From Cydia pomonella (lineage: Eukaryota; Arthropoda; Insecta; Lepidoptera; Tortricidae), in NCBI RefSeq assembly GCF_033807575.1, contig NC_084713.1:15785389-15849388 (forward strand): 64,000 bases of DNA, read 5' to 3'. The notes beneath the pieces were generated by a model that worked only from the letters and a program-made list of their open reading frames with translations, had not been told where the DNA came from and did no database searches. The translations under genes and the position numbers were made by a program. Below, one piece after another: positions 47,830 through 59,551 of the stretch (the first letter of the stretch is position 1; every line of letters begins with the position of its first letter).

Positions 47830-48125
47830 ACCTTGTTTTATAAGGTGTCTCTTCTTCTTTCCATCCTGTTACCCCCTGCTGGGGTGTAGGGCTCGAACCA
47901 TTTTCTTCCACTGACTCCGGTCCTGGGCAGCTTGGGTAACCTCCTCCCACCCCATCCCGTATACACCCAACTCTTGCTCCACGGAACGGCGCCAAGTACC
48001 TAAATTTAGGGCGACCATTTTTCCGTTTTCCGGGCATCTTCCAGGTCAGGGCCACTTTGGATAGGTGGGTGTCAGGCTTCCTGAGGATATGCCCAATCCA
48101 ATGCCATTTGCACGTTTGCATCTCC
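47830..48125 (-). pseudogene. RTE-like LINE C-terminal fragment
   Basis: Minus strand: KWHWIGHILRKPDTHLSKVA, LTWKMPGKRKNGRPK, then frameshifted relics of the conserved tail (VEQELG, RMERRRDTL-like). WIGH and GKR..GRPK are hallmarks of RTE-type polymerase tails. Confidence 0.7.
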
Positions 48126-49754
48126 TCGTGTACGGTTGCTTGTCCGGTAATTATAAGGTGTACTCGTGTTGATATTGAGGTAATACGCTAAATACGTCGG
48201 TACGCAATACGCAATTCTCTACCAAAGTACTATATATGAGAGAATTACTAGCTACGGCGTAGCACGTTTATAAAGCTACGCTTTGAAAAAGCAACAAGTT
48301 GAAAGCAGAATACAAAGAAAAACCGTTTAGTTTATAACAACACCGCGCATTGTTTGCAACGTTATCGAGGACTGACCTCGACCTACATCCGCGCCGAAGG
48401 TCACTGCAGCGGCTGCGGCAGCCCAGCTCCTCGCTCTACACCGGCGATCATTTCATAATTAAACTTCGCAAAACTTCTAGCATTTAGGTGAAACTACTAA
48501 AATCGCCACTATTTTGTTATTGTGTTTGTGAAACGTTTTTGTTAATAAATATATGTATTCAAATAAAGTACCTGCGCCAAAGAAGGCCCCTCGTTATTTT
48601 TGTTTTGTCTTTTTATCTGTTCAGCGGTTTAAGCCTTATTTATTTTCCTGATCCCACAGGCCTAAAAATAAAAACAGATCTAATTAACTCATTTTTGTTT
48701 TATTTAAAGATAAGTTGACCCCCCACCACTGTAGCTGTATATAGCTTATTTATTACTATACCGGAGGTAAAGGAAATTGAATCAACTCTTATTTTACAAG
48801 GCATGGCGAACATATACGATTTCTCTGATAATTCTAGTGATCAAATTATACTTTGTATTTAAGAAAATTCTGCCTTCTGGGAAATATGTCTCAGTTGAGT
48901 ACATTTTCTATAAGTATCCAACGTCCACTTAACGTCACACTTTAAAATTGGCAGGAACAATTGGAAAGTTAGTATGAAATATCGCATAAAATAAACAACA
49001 AAATTCGAGTACCTACTACCTATTATATTGCTGCTATTACAGTAGGTATTATATCTAAACATATATAACGAGACCACGCGTTTCTAATCAATTTCATCTT
49101 TGGTGTTTAACTTTTCTTAATTTTAAAGTGCTTTGGGGCAAAATAACGAGAAAACTTGATTAATTACGAGTGGAAAGCGAAAGGAATGAAGAAACATCAC
49201 GTACATTGGTTAGGCTCTTTGGCTGAGGAAATAAATAGCACGCCACGTTCTCGCCAATTGGGAAAACGGGTAAAGCTAAAAAAAGTACAACAAGTAACGT
49301 ATCGACGACAGCTCGCTTAAATATGCGAAGGTATATGAACAATCAGAGGGTCTTTCGCAAACCACTTAGTTCTTTCGTTCATCTATTTGCCTCTTCCTAT
49401 ATGAGGTCATCATAATTTTAAGAGCCTGGCTCTTGTCGGTGGAGTAATGTACATTCCGTTCTTCTCTCTGGCTCTGTTTTGAGCTCCTGATATGTCACTA
49501 CGTTGACTTTCTCTTTAGCTTGGTCCAGAAATGCACGTCTCGATCCTCCTCTGCCTCTCCTTTCCTATTGCACACCATGCTATAAATTATAACAAAATTA
49601 GATAATATATTTTTATGATGAAAACGCTATCTTGTGACGTTTTTAGAGGTCGACAATGGTTTGTTCATTTATACAAGCTGAGCTTACGCCAAAAATGTAT
49701 AAATAAGAATTGTGGTAATTAGGTTAGTAAACACTTCAGGACCACAGGAGGAAA
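48126..49754. other. Intergenic, nothing recognised
   Basis: AT-rich. No gene or nameable repeat. Confidence 0.3.
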
Positions 49755-49900
49755 GGTTATTCCCACTAGTTACCACCAAGTTGTTACCAGTGGTAACTAC
49801 TGGGATTTTTTTTCCCACCTTTTACCAGTGGTAACTACAGGGAAAAAAATCCCACTAGTTACCACTGGTAACAACTTGGTGGTAACTAGTGGGAATAACC
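49755..49900. repeat. 146-bp fold-back with nested palindromes
   Basis: Arms 49755-49812 and 49843-49900 (GGTTATTCCCACTAGTTACC...) match at about 57 of 58 positions. Within and between them TTACCAGTGGTAA-type palindromes recur four times. Confidence 0.9.
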
Positions 49901-50042
49901 CAATGGAAACGAGATCGAGTAAACAGGCTATTATTAAACATAGCTTCATCGTATTAGGCTCTCTATCGTCACATTTCATTCACACATGCAATTTGACTTC
50001 ATTGTGTAAGGAAAGAGTTGGGTATTGAATATATAAATGTTT

Positions 50043-50450
50043 TGCTAACTTCAAACTCAGATAAATCCATTCGGACAATATCTACCCTATTACCTTTTCT
50101 TAAGAGCCTCAGGAAATATCTACCCTATTACCTTTTCTTAAGAGGGAAGTATACCACGTGCCGTCCATATAAAACTAAGTTTATAGGTTTTCCTTTTTTT
50201 TTCAAAATTTGTAAAACAACAATTTTTTTTTTCAAAAATGTGATCATTCCTGGAATTTATTACTCTGAAGCGATCGACATCAAAATCAAAATGATTTGTT
50301 ATGATTTAGTTAGTGGAAACCCCGCTTCACCCGAAGTGGAATTTCATAGAAAAGTTACCGTTATTTCGTTAGATTCGAAAAGCTATTCTTCCCTCTTAAT
50401 ACCAAAATCGTAAAAGCTGACAGATGGATTTATCTGAGTTTGAAGTTAAG
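50043..50450. mobile_element. Small DNA element with about 27-bp inverted termini
   Basis: GCTAACTTCAAACTCAGATA...CCAT at the left is mirrored at 50422-50450. It contains a 30-bp exact direct repeat (50077-50106, 50115-50144). A 131-codon open frame crosses it but has no recognisable domain. Confidence 0.5.
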
Positions 50451-50952
50451 CGACTCAAATATTCTGCCTAATTTAAGAAAAAATGTGCATCCGAGTTTGA
50501 CAACTGATCTAAATAATATACATACATAAGGCGCTTAATATTTTGTTGTAACCAACGTCAACTTTTGACAATCCGAGTTACCGTATACTACACCGTACAC
50601 GGAGCCGTACAGCACGTATTCGAAGCACGTATTTATCGTATACTTTACACATTTAATTGATTCAATGAATCTTTCCTGTAACTAAGCAACACGTCTAGTC
50701 TTGAAAAATATTAAATAAATATTATTTACTACGAGAATAGACCAACTGATCTAGAGTTAGCGGTAACTTAACATGAATTAATCCCATTCGGAAGTAGGTC
50801 ATTCATGCATATCTAAAACCACTTGGGCTGTTTCATTTTCTAAATGGAACACGTTTTCAATATTACTTCGAATTGTTGTGTTTACCAAGTAGGGATATTG
50901 AAATACAGAATCGAAATATACCGGTAATTTTAATATTCTTTGTTCTGATCAA

Positions 50953-51244
50953 TTTACGTATTCGTTCTTCTTATTCACGTTGTTTATACCTATAATTATT
51001 TTAATTCGTGTTAACTTTTGTGTTAATAGTTAGCCTTGAATTTTTTACGTCGATGACAAAGGCATCTTGCCTACCTAAAATAATTTTGTGTAGCTTTACC
51101 TTTGAGGTACCTAAGTAGCAGCACGTGTCTCATTTTTTTAAGAAATCAGAACATTCACAACCATGATCACAACCAAAATGTTCAGTAACAAATCGGAAAA
51201 GTTTACGTATTCGTTCTTCTTATTCACGTTGTTTATACCTATAA
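50953..51244. repeat. Exact 43-bp direct repeat
   Basis: TTTACGTATTCGTTCTTCTT... occurs identically at 50953-50995 and 51202-51244. Confidence 0.9.
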
Positions 51245-52312
51245 CTTTATATGGATACCTACAGTTACGTGGATAAACTACATCTTGTCCGTGACGACGC
51301 TTGGAACAAGGTTAGAGTTCTCGTATATGAAGAAATGTATAAACAAACCTCTGATAGAATGTAAAGCAAATATTTGGGATGCTATTTAGCTACCCATGAA
51401 ATAATTATGTTTATAAAGTAACTTTCAAGGGAGTCGTCCTGTAACTTCTGTAAGAAGCGACAGAGCATACACGTGGCCACATTGAAGGTCATATTTCTGC
51501 TCCTTGAAATCCAGCAAATTCTTTCAGTCATTTGCAGACCGTTTTCGTGACACTACATCGAATCTATGAACTTGGCTATTAGCTAGAATTTTCCTTGCCT
51601 TTCTTTGTTCTTTATTTTCAGTACCTAGATTAAAGGTAAATAGAATTCAGTGGCAGCGGGTGTACTGCGGTCTCGCGGGACGGGATGTTTATTTCAGCGG
51701 GTATTGCAGATGCGTCGTTTGTTCTGGCCTGACCTTTAATAATGCAGGGGTTAATTCCAGCGGACGAGTGTGACAGCTTTCCTGCCATGAATACGTACAC
51801 ATAATATAATATGTATATGCAAAGTTGCAGCGACTCAAAGATTAGTAAATATTAAAGACTTAATTTCCTTACTTATTTAGTTGCAATCCAAAATGAAAAG
51901 TTTGTTTTAGGCGAGATCTTAATCTTCACTGTGAAGGGACAACGTTTTGTTCTGCTGGCGATGCTTTGCAGAGTTACATTATATATATAGTAGCATCATA
52001 ATTTAAGAGACTGGCTCATCTTGCCGTTCTTTAGGTTCCTGTAAAACGCAACATTTGCTTTTCCTTTTAGTTATTGTGCTTGCTCGCTGTTTTCCTCTTC
52101 CCCTTCCAGCTTCGATCTTGCCTTTTAATATGGTTAATTAGGACAAAATACTTACCTAATAAACCTAAACCATGCGGTATGCGCTGCCAGCTATTTCACC
52201 ACCTGACATTGACAAATTCATTTTCACCACACCAACTGGTAAAGACCTCTTGATTCTTCAAAAAGTAATTAATGAGAAAGGTGCATTTTATCCACATGTG
52301 GGGCAAAGTAAT
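51245..52312. other. Intergenic, nothing recognised
   Basis: No coding or repeat family identified. Confidence 0.3.
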
Positions 52313-52836
52313 CAGGGCCCTTATTCGACATGCTAAAAGTGACGTTTCGTGTTGATTTCCATTTGATGTGAGAAATATTGTGACTTGTCGAATTGCTATT
52401 ATCACCACCTGTCAGTGAACAATATCCACACTAGAGGCGGGGCGTTGTACCGGAATAGTTTTTGGAACAGGTTATTTGTAATAGACTACTTTTAGCTTGT
52501 CGAGTATTTAAAAGTACGGACTTTGATTTTTGAAATAAAACAAATATGAAACTTTTATCACCTCGTACCTCCATTCTTACCGTTACTTTAGGTAAAATAA
52601 AATTTTGTTAACAGATGGTCGTCTGGGTGTCTGTTGTATCTAAAAATAATGTAATAATATATAACAAAAATATGACAATAGATTCATAGCCTTCACTCAA
52701 AACGTCACCATATTTCCGACCCTTACCGAAATAATAAGTCGATATTTGTATAAATAATCCTTATTTGTAAGACGCCTAAGCACGGCAAATACGTAAACTG
52801 CCTATTGGGGGTCATACTCGTAAAACTGGTATTTTA

Positions 52837-52879
52837 GACGTACTTTTGGTACGAGTAACAGAGACGTACTTTTGGTACG
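52837..52879. repeat. Duplicated palindrome-containing 17-mer
   Basis: GACGTACTTTTGGTACG occurs twice, 26 bp apart. Confidence 0.8.
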
Positions 52880-53818
52880 CAGTCCCAGCTCTAGTCAGGA
52901 TTCTAGTTGTCAAATATAAGCGTGTCGAATACGTATTAGTTAACTGTCAAATCAAATTAGATCAACGGTAGACTTTTTTGTCGATGGGTATGGCTGCCAT
53001 GTTTGGATTTATGACATTTAAAAGGGGATCCTAAGGCAGAGAGCAGTTTTTTCTGTACGATTTTGATTCTTCTACTGGACGCAAGATGGAGTTAGCTGCC
53101 AAATTCCGATCATTCTGACGCAACTAGGAAGAAAAAAGTTTTGTATGGAATTTGTTTCGCAAATCATTGCCAACGAAGAAAAAGAAAACGTCAGTGCTAT
53201 TTATTCTGTCAAGTTTACATCAAGTCTACTGTCAGCCTAATTGCTTTGTTTGTTTTGAAGGCTTCAATGTTTTGTTCGTGTATTTCGTGTAATTTCTTTA
53301 TTATTTCGTGAAAAAATCGAAATAGTCAACCGTGATCAGAGTAAAGAGCGAGTTTGTTACAATGCCAGCGAGAAAACGGTTTACTAAATGTGAAATATGT
53401 GGCAAGCGAGCCACTCGAGAAAATCACGTAAAAAGGGATTTTATGGCGAAATTTCCCTTGGATGAAGACACTGGTAAGTATTGCTTTAGATACTTTTGAC
53501 CTTATTTTGGGTCAGCAGGCTATAAACACATCGAAAATTAGATATTTTACATTATTTTTCGTTGTGAACTAGGGATGTACTATAACTATCGATAACTGTA
53601 GTTTTATTTGTATATCAGTGTAAATAATTAAATTAAATATGTGAAATTTCCTTAGAACTAGCATGCAATATGACCATAATTAATTCGTCAAAGATTAATA
53701 ATGCATAAATTATCTATTACTTATGCATTAATGGTCATTAGTTAACATATTTTTTTTATCTAGTGATTATTTAATATATTAACCTAAAATGTAAGAAAAT
53801 TAATCTCTGTTTTTATGA

Positions 53819-54155
53819 TAAATAAAGAAATATTATAGGACATTATTACACAAACTGACTTAGTACTAAAGTATGAATGGCATGTGTTGTGGGTACTTAG
53901 ACAACAATATATATATATATATACCCACAACACATGCCATTCATACTTTAGTACTAAGTCAGTTTGTGTAATAATGTATATATATATGTACATAGACCTA
54001 ATTTATAAGTATTTATAAATACATAGAAAATACCCATGTCTCAGGAACAAATATTCATGCTCATCACACTAATAAATGCCCGTTCCAGGATTTGAACCTG
54101 GGACCATCGGCTTCATAGGCAGGGTCGCTGCCAACAAAGCCAGACCCGTTCTCAT
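53819..54155 (-). mobile_element. tRNA-derived SINE with internal inverted duplication
   Basis: Same family as 22868-23121: on the minus strand GACCCTGCCTATGAAGCCGA, TGGTCCCAGGTTCAAATCC (B-box) and TGAGACATGGGTATTTTCTA. Its 3' end contains the hairpin at 53840-53977. It lies between the two THAP exons. Confidence 0.75.
53840..53977. repeat. Perfect 56-bp inverted repeat
   Basis: 53840-53895 and 53922-53977 are exact complements (ACATTATTACACAAACTGAC...GTGGGTA) around a 26-nt loop with a (TA)n run. Confidence 0.95.
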
Positions 54156-55472
54156 GATTAACAGACATATAAATACATAAAAAGTTAAAGCATTGATAAA
54201 GGGTTGTTGATAACTGGATGCCGAAAAACATGATTTATAGATGCATATTAGCGCGAAATAATCAGTTGATCATCTCATTAGCAAACACATGGAATATAAA
54301 CTGTAGATAAAGTCATGTTTTTCCAAGGCTGTATGTTTTCAGATGCAGGCAGTGGGCCAAATTTGTTGGGAACGAAGACCTGATACATCTTCCCATAGAA
54401 AAGTTACATTTATTCAAACATGTATGTGCACATCATTATGAAAATCAAGCATTTAATAAAATAAAAAAACACGACTTAAAAACTGTATTAAAATAATTCG
54501 GGTCCACATTAAGCCCGACCAGATAGTAGTCCAATTAAGAACTATCCACTATATAACATACAACTTAAATGTGGACACGATGCTAACCTGATTTCGAGTA
54601 CAAAATTTGTAGACAGGAGCCTATGTTTCAACCCTCCCCATTTTATCGATATCGATAAGAATCGTAAGCGTGTAGCGTACTACACTATTTAAATCGCTTA
54701 TGTTGGTACTATGGTTCTTTGACAGTTCTTTGTCGTACATTTTGGTAATGATTTGCGAAACAAACTGATTCCACTCGCTAGTATGGAAATCCCGTCTCTT
54801 AAAACGTAGTGATTATATGCTCTTTGACAATGACATGCAGTTGCGTCGATGTAGATCTATCATAAAAACGTACATGTGACGCATGTGACAATTGTCCAGG
54901 ATTAAAAAAATATCTTGACAATTAACATAAAGCAATACAATACCACAAAATGTCAACAAGAAAACAGATTTATTATAAAAATACAAATTATATACTAAGC
55001 TTCATTTTAAAACCAATGGTCGTGGGTTCTAACCCCGGCTCTTAACAATGTGCATCTTGTAACATGTACCGATTGCTTTTCAGTAAAGTAAAATATATTA
55101 TCATGAGGAAGATGGAGTATCCCCAATAAGGTATATTTTCCCCTCTGGGTTAGAAGGTCAGATAGTAATGAGACAGGGAGATATAGTGAAGAATGCGGAA
55201 AAACAAGCATTTATTGTGTTGTTAGGCTAGTTTTTTTTTTTCAAAATTTGAAAACGAACGCAACAGCATGCTCAAAGCCCCCTGTGAGTCAGAATCTGTT
55301 AAATTTAGGCTTAAGACGAAACAGGAGGTGAGCCCGTACACAAATTTGAGATTTTTAGGTAAAAGGTAAAAAATATCGCCGTCGCGCTGACGAGTGTGGC
55401 ACCCCGTACCTAGCTAGAGACTATCCCTTGTGTGTGTACCAACAAACCAAATTTTAGACAAATATGATACGT

Positions 55473-55989
55473 CTTCTTCTTCTTTGTCGTTGTACTCTTT
55501 GCAGAGCGTCGTGGTCAACTGCTGATATCTGGCGCAGATGTTGCTTGCCGTACGATTTCTCGCCATTTTTCGCGGTTGGGGGCCATTCTGGCAAATGCGT
55601 TCAGGGGACCCTTCATGGCAGATTTGATTTGGTCAGTCAATCGCATAGGTGGCCTTTTGCGCGGTCTTTTTCCGTTTGCTCTACCCTGCACCACTAGACG
55701 CTCTATGGAGTCGTTGTTCCTAATCGAGACGTGACCGAAAAAAATGAGTATGCGGGTCTTTACGAGAGTCGGAAGGCGCTGCTTGATACGGAGTTCTTTA
55801 AGGATGGAGACATTAGTCCGAAACTCGGTCCAGGATATCCCCAGCATTTTCCTCCAGCACCATATTTCTAGGCCGTCTATCGTCTTCTCCTCTGTCTTTC
55901 GGATAGTCCAGGTCTCCGCAGCGTATAAGAATATAGGAAAAACGAGGGCCCATACAAGCCGAACCTTCGTGGTGTTTGTGACGTTTCGG
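55473..55989 (-). pseudogene. RTE-like LINE 3' fragment with target duplication
   Basis: Minus strand: VRLVWALVFPIFLYAAETWT, EIWCWRKMLGISWTEFRTNV, FGHVSIRNNDSIERLVVQGR and REKWREIVRQATS, ending in an (AAG)n tail. YAAETWT, WCWRKML and W..IV are typical of the C-terminal part of RTE polymerases. It is flanked by TGATACGT at 55465-55472 and 55990-55997. Open over most of its length but lacking the catalytic core. Confidence 0.75.
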
Positions 55990-56300
55990 TGATACGTAGC
56001 CTATACGTAAAAACTAGCCAAGACAAATCCTTTATAATTTCAGGATTTTCTACACAGCACAGAACATGGCACCCATATAGATCTCAATTCCGTTGTCGGC
56101 GAGTCAACAACGACACATATTCTTAATATTGAACTTAATTGGTTCTCATTTCACATTTATGTTTTAAATTAATTATAGGCATAGACATACCATATCCTAT
56201 TGTAAGTACAAAGTTTCAGAGCAATCTAGCTAGCCGATTTAAAATGAGAGGGAAACTACATTTGTATGGAGAACCGAATTTGCTGCGGACGCACAATGTA

Positions 56301-57532
56301 GCATAATCGGATTAGGACCAACCTCGAAATCTCTGTAACAGTCATGAAATTTATTATGTATATAAATTAAAGGCCCCATTTTTCATGCCCAAACCATTTA
56401 ACATTTGGGGACCTCGAGGAATCCGAGCCATCTTGGAAAATGTGTACCATCAACACAACAGTCACCATTAAAACTTATTAAATTCTACACAAAAAAGTCC
56501 TCGATATCTTTGCGGAACAATACATCTTGTTATAGAGAATACTTGCTGAATCTAAGTTTAACGCTTATACACTTCCAGGGGACATTCTCTTAAAAGGAAA
56601 CTCGGAGGAATATGAATTCTATTTTTAACTATACATTTGTACGTGGTCTACCCCAATATTAACATTTTACTCTACTGCGACTAAACCAGAAAGAAGGGTT
56701 ATGGGTATAAGTACTGATGTTTCAGTACACCCAGTAGCTAGGTATTAGGATACTGGACGGATTTTTTTAAATGACATATCGTTAGATTCCTCTTGCCATT
56801 CACAACCTACTTTTACTTGTTCTATTAAAGAAAAATCAATACAGCCGCCTTGAGAGGACTCCGAATATTAAATCATATTTTTTCTTCTAACGCCTAAACT
56901 ATTGAGCGGAGTACAGTAAAACAGACATCAGTAGATCCACAGTTAGTATACAAGTGCTATGCAATACAAAGTTACTAAAATTAACGGAAGAAAAAAGTTT
57001 ATGGCTAAATAATACGTCATTTAAAAATCCGTCCAGTATCCTAAGCTACAGGCTGTCCTGAATCCTCAGTACTTATACCCATAACCCTATTTTCTGGTTA
57101 AGTTGCAGTCAAGTAAAATATTGATATTGGGGTAGATTATGTACAAATGTATAGTTAAAAGTGGAATTTTTATTCTTCCAAGTTTCCTATTAAGAGAATA
57201 TCCCATGAAAGGGTATAAGGGCTAAATCTGGGTTTAGCAAGTATTTTTTAAAGCAAGATCATTTTTTTTTCGCAAAGATGTCTAAAACTATTTTATGTAG
57301 AATTTTATAAGCTTGAATGTTGCCTTACACGATTATTGAATAAAGAACGTAGATTTAGAGTAAAACGCGAATTTCTCCTGGATGTTCCACATTTTCCAAG
57401 ATGGCTGCGGTTCCTCGAGGTCCCCAAATGTCAAATGGTGTGGGCATGAAAAAGGGGCCTTTAACGTATATACATACCAAATTTCATGACTGTTCAGACA
57501 TTTCGAGTTTGGTCCTAATCCGACTGTGCTAA
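56301..57532. mobile_element. Very long inverted repeat element, about 480-520-bp arms
   Basis: 56301-56776 is similar to the reverse complement of 57015-57532 along its whole length; shared blocks include CGGATTAGGACCAA, TCATGAAATTT, TTAAAGGCCCC, CCTCGAGG, ACTATACATTTGTAC, TACCCCAATAT, GGGTTATGGGTATAAGTACT and ATACTGGACGGATTTTT. About 240 bp of loop. No transposase. Confidence 0.75.
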
Positions 57533-59520
57533 TGCCACTATGTACGTAAACTGTAACTGTACTGCGGACTCAACCTTCTCGTTATATTTTTTTAAGTATT
57601 AACGTTGACATAGTAACGAAAATAATAAACACGTCAATTGAAGTAAACAATATTATTATATGCAAGAAAATTTTGCAAAATAGGTACATTAATGATTAAT
57701 ATGTAAAACACCATTAATTATTGAATTAAAATTATGATTTTGTGTTAAAAAATATGAGACCAATGATACAGCCCGATTACACGGGCTACATATTAAAAAT
57801 GATTATCATGGAAACAGTAAATATACACAGGTGAACAAAGTTATAGTAAAATAGGTGCATAATTTCAGAGCTTGCCTGGCCCACCTGTACCACCTACCAT
57901 GACCACGGCCGTCTCCTACTATTATTTTTTTCTAATACCTATGGCCTTACTAGCGAACAGTATTCCATGTTCTTTATCCAGAACTTAAACCCTTAACTAC
58001 ATATTTGTGGCACTTGGGGTTGAATTTGAAACTCTAGGGCAATAGCTTTAGCGTGGCTCTATGAGAGCGCCTTATATAGGCTTCTGGTGACCAGAGGATC
58101 AGCATTGTTAACCAGCGCGGAAATGCACCCAGTCTTCTGAGCACCTTACCGAGCGACCAGAATATAGGGCAAATATTTTATGTATACGTTTTTGACTTAA
58201 GTGTTTTTATCAGTTTTATATTTAAGCTTACAGATGTCGAACTACCAGCAAAGTTTTTGAAGAGGTGTAGTTTTTATATTTCCTAGTACCAAACTGATAC
58301 AGGAAATTGGAACATCAGTAAATAATCTACACCGAAGACAATGAAATATAGTCACATAATACTTTAATGTTTTATTTTATTAAAGAAATCGGTAAAAAAA
58401 TGTGTTAACTGAAAAAGATAGATTTTATTTTATTTGTAGTTGAATAACTAAATATGTATTTAATCTCCTTTTAACATAGGAATTCTCTTTGTGTAGGTAC
58501 ATATAAATAATAGGTACTTAGGTCTTGGTAAGTAATATAGACAGTACAGTAGGTCTTATCTTAATAATTTGAGATCTCATACATGCGTTCCGATATATCT
58601 GATGGCGACTGTACATACAATGGGGTCGCGTATACGAGTACAAAGAACATTAAAATAGTTGTTGATAGACCAAGTGAGCGAGCTACTATGGTACCTATCT
58701 TTATATCAATTTTATGTATTATGTAATAGCGCAATACAGATTTTTTTTTTGACAAGTGTAGTATTATTTTTATAGTAATAAAGGTTATTCATGAACCATC
58801 TCGTAATTTAAAAAAAACGGTGTTTATCTCTAAATCATATGCCTTATATTTACAGATGTGTTAGGTTACAACTTGGTTCGTGAACGTGGTTTTAGAAGCA
58901 ACTTGAGACTGGGTGCGGAGTAAATTGCATCAATTTTTTTTACAATTTTGAGCGTTTATAGGAGAATATGTGGAGCGAGCATTATTCGACGTGTAGGTGT
59001 GGGTTCAACAAAAAGATCGCATGTCAATAGTTCTTTATTGTCGTTAAAATTCAATTAATAATCGCCTTTATCGACCATCAACTGTGTGGTCACTTTTTAA
59101 TTGATTGACGTTGTCAGGTACAGTTTCACTACTCGCCGCCGCATTGTTCATAGCGCATTACTTATCCTATCGAATACAAGATGTCGCTGATTCCTGTAAA
59201 CTTATGTTTAAAAAAAAAAGACGCTTTACTCTATGCCATATATTGTAGGAAAGGAAGGGTATTCCCTGTCGTACGTCAAAAAATCCAAGATGGTGCCCAA
59301 GCCCATGGACAAAAAAGTCTAGCAATAAAATCAACACTTGTCAAAATTTGACATTAGCAATCCACAGTCAGGTGACAATCAAATCAAACCGAACCACTTC
59401 GAGTTCAGAGCCATTTCAAACTATATAGTAGTAATAAACAAAGTTGATTTTTGTTTGATTATTTTTTCTATGAATGAGTTTTGATTGTTCCAAGTGTTGA
59501 TTTGATGTGGACGCGAAATT
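57533..59520. other. Intergenic; MITE end at 58591-58610
   Basis: CCGATATATCTGATGGCGAC matches (inverted) the end at 10480. Otherwise AT-rich, nothing named. Confidence 0.3.
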
Positions 59521-59551
59521 TGACAGTTGTGCATCTCGAATAAGGCCCCTG
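59521..59551. repeat. CAGGG-type element end, inverted partner of 52313
   Basis: Reverse-strand CAGGGGCCTTATTCGAGATG matches CAGGGCCCTTATTCGACATG at 52313-52332 with two differences in 20. hAT elements have such CAGGG termini, but no transposase was seen between the two. Confidence 0.4.

Larger units (their letters stand above)
53362..54494 (+). pseudogene. THAP zinc-finger coding remnant in two exons
   Basis: Exon-like 53362-53473 encodes MPARKRFTKCEICGKRATRE...AKFPLDEDT and ends at a perfect donor G/GTAAGT. 54343-54494, after TATGTTTTCAG, encodes CRQWAKFVGNEDL, FKHVCAHHYENQAF and DLKTVLK followed by stop. Together they supply the C2CH order of a THAP DNA-binding domain (Cys10, Cys13, then C-x2-H) with FP, W and F landmarks. 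The phases do not match: the donor leaves phase 1 but the acceptor gives the wrong frame. One G missing after the acceptor AG would account for it. THAP domains occur in host regulators and in P-element-like transposases; nothing follows the domain here. About 88 residues in total. Confidence 0.6.
53146..54773. mobile_element. Possible element boundary: inverted repeats around the THAP unit
   Basis: TGGAATTTGTTTCGCAAATC...CCA (53146-53172) is the mirror of 54743-54773 with one 4-nt indel and one substitution. The pair encloses the THAP remnant and the SINE. Confidence 0.45.

Noticed and set aside
49797..50028. Open frames on both strands with VTTGK repeats
   Set aside because: Products of the nested palindromes in the fold-back at 49755-49900.
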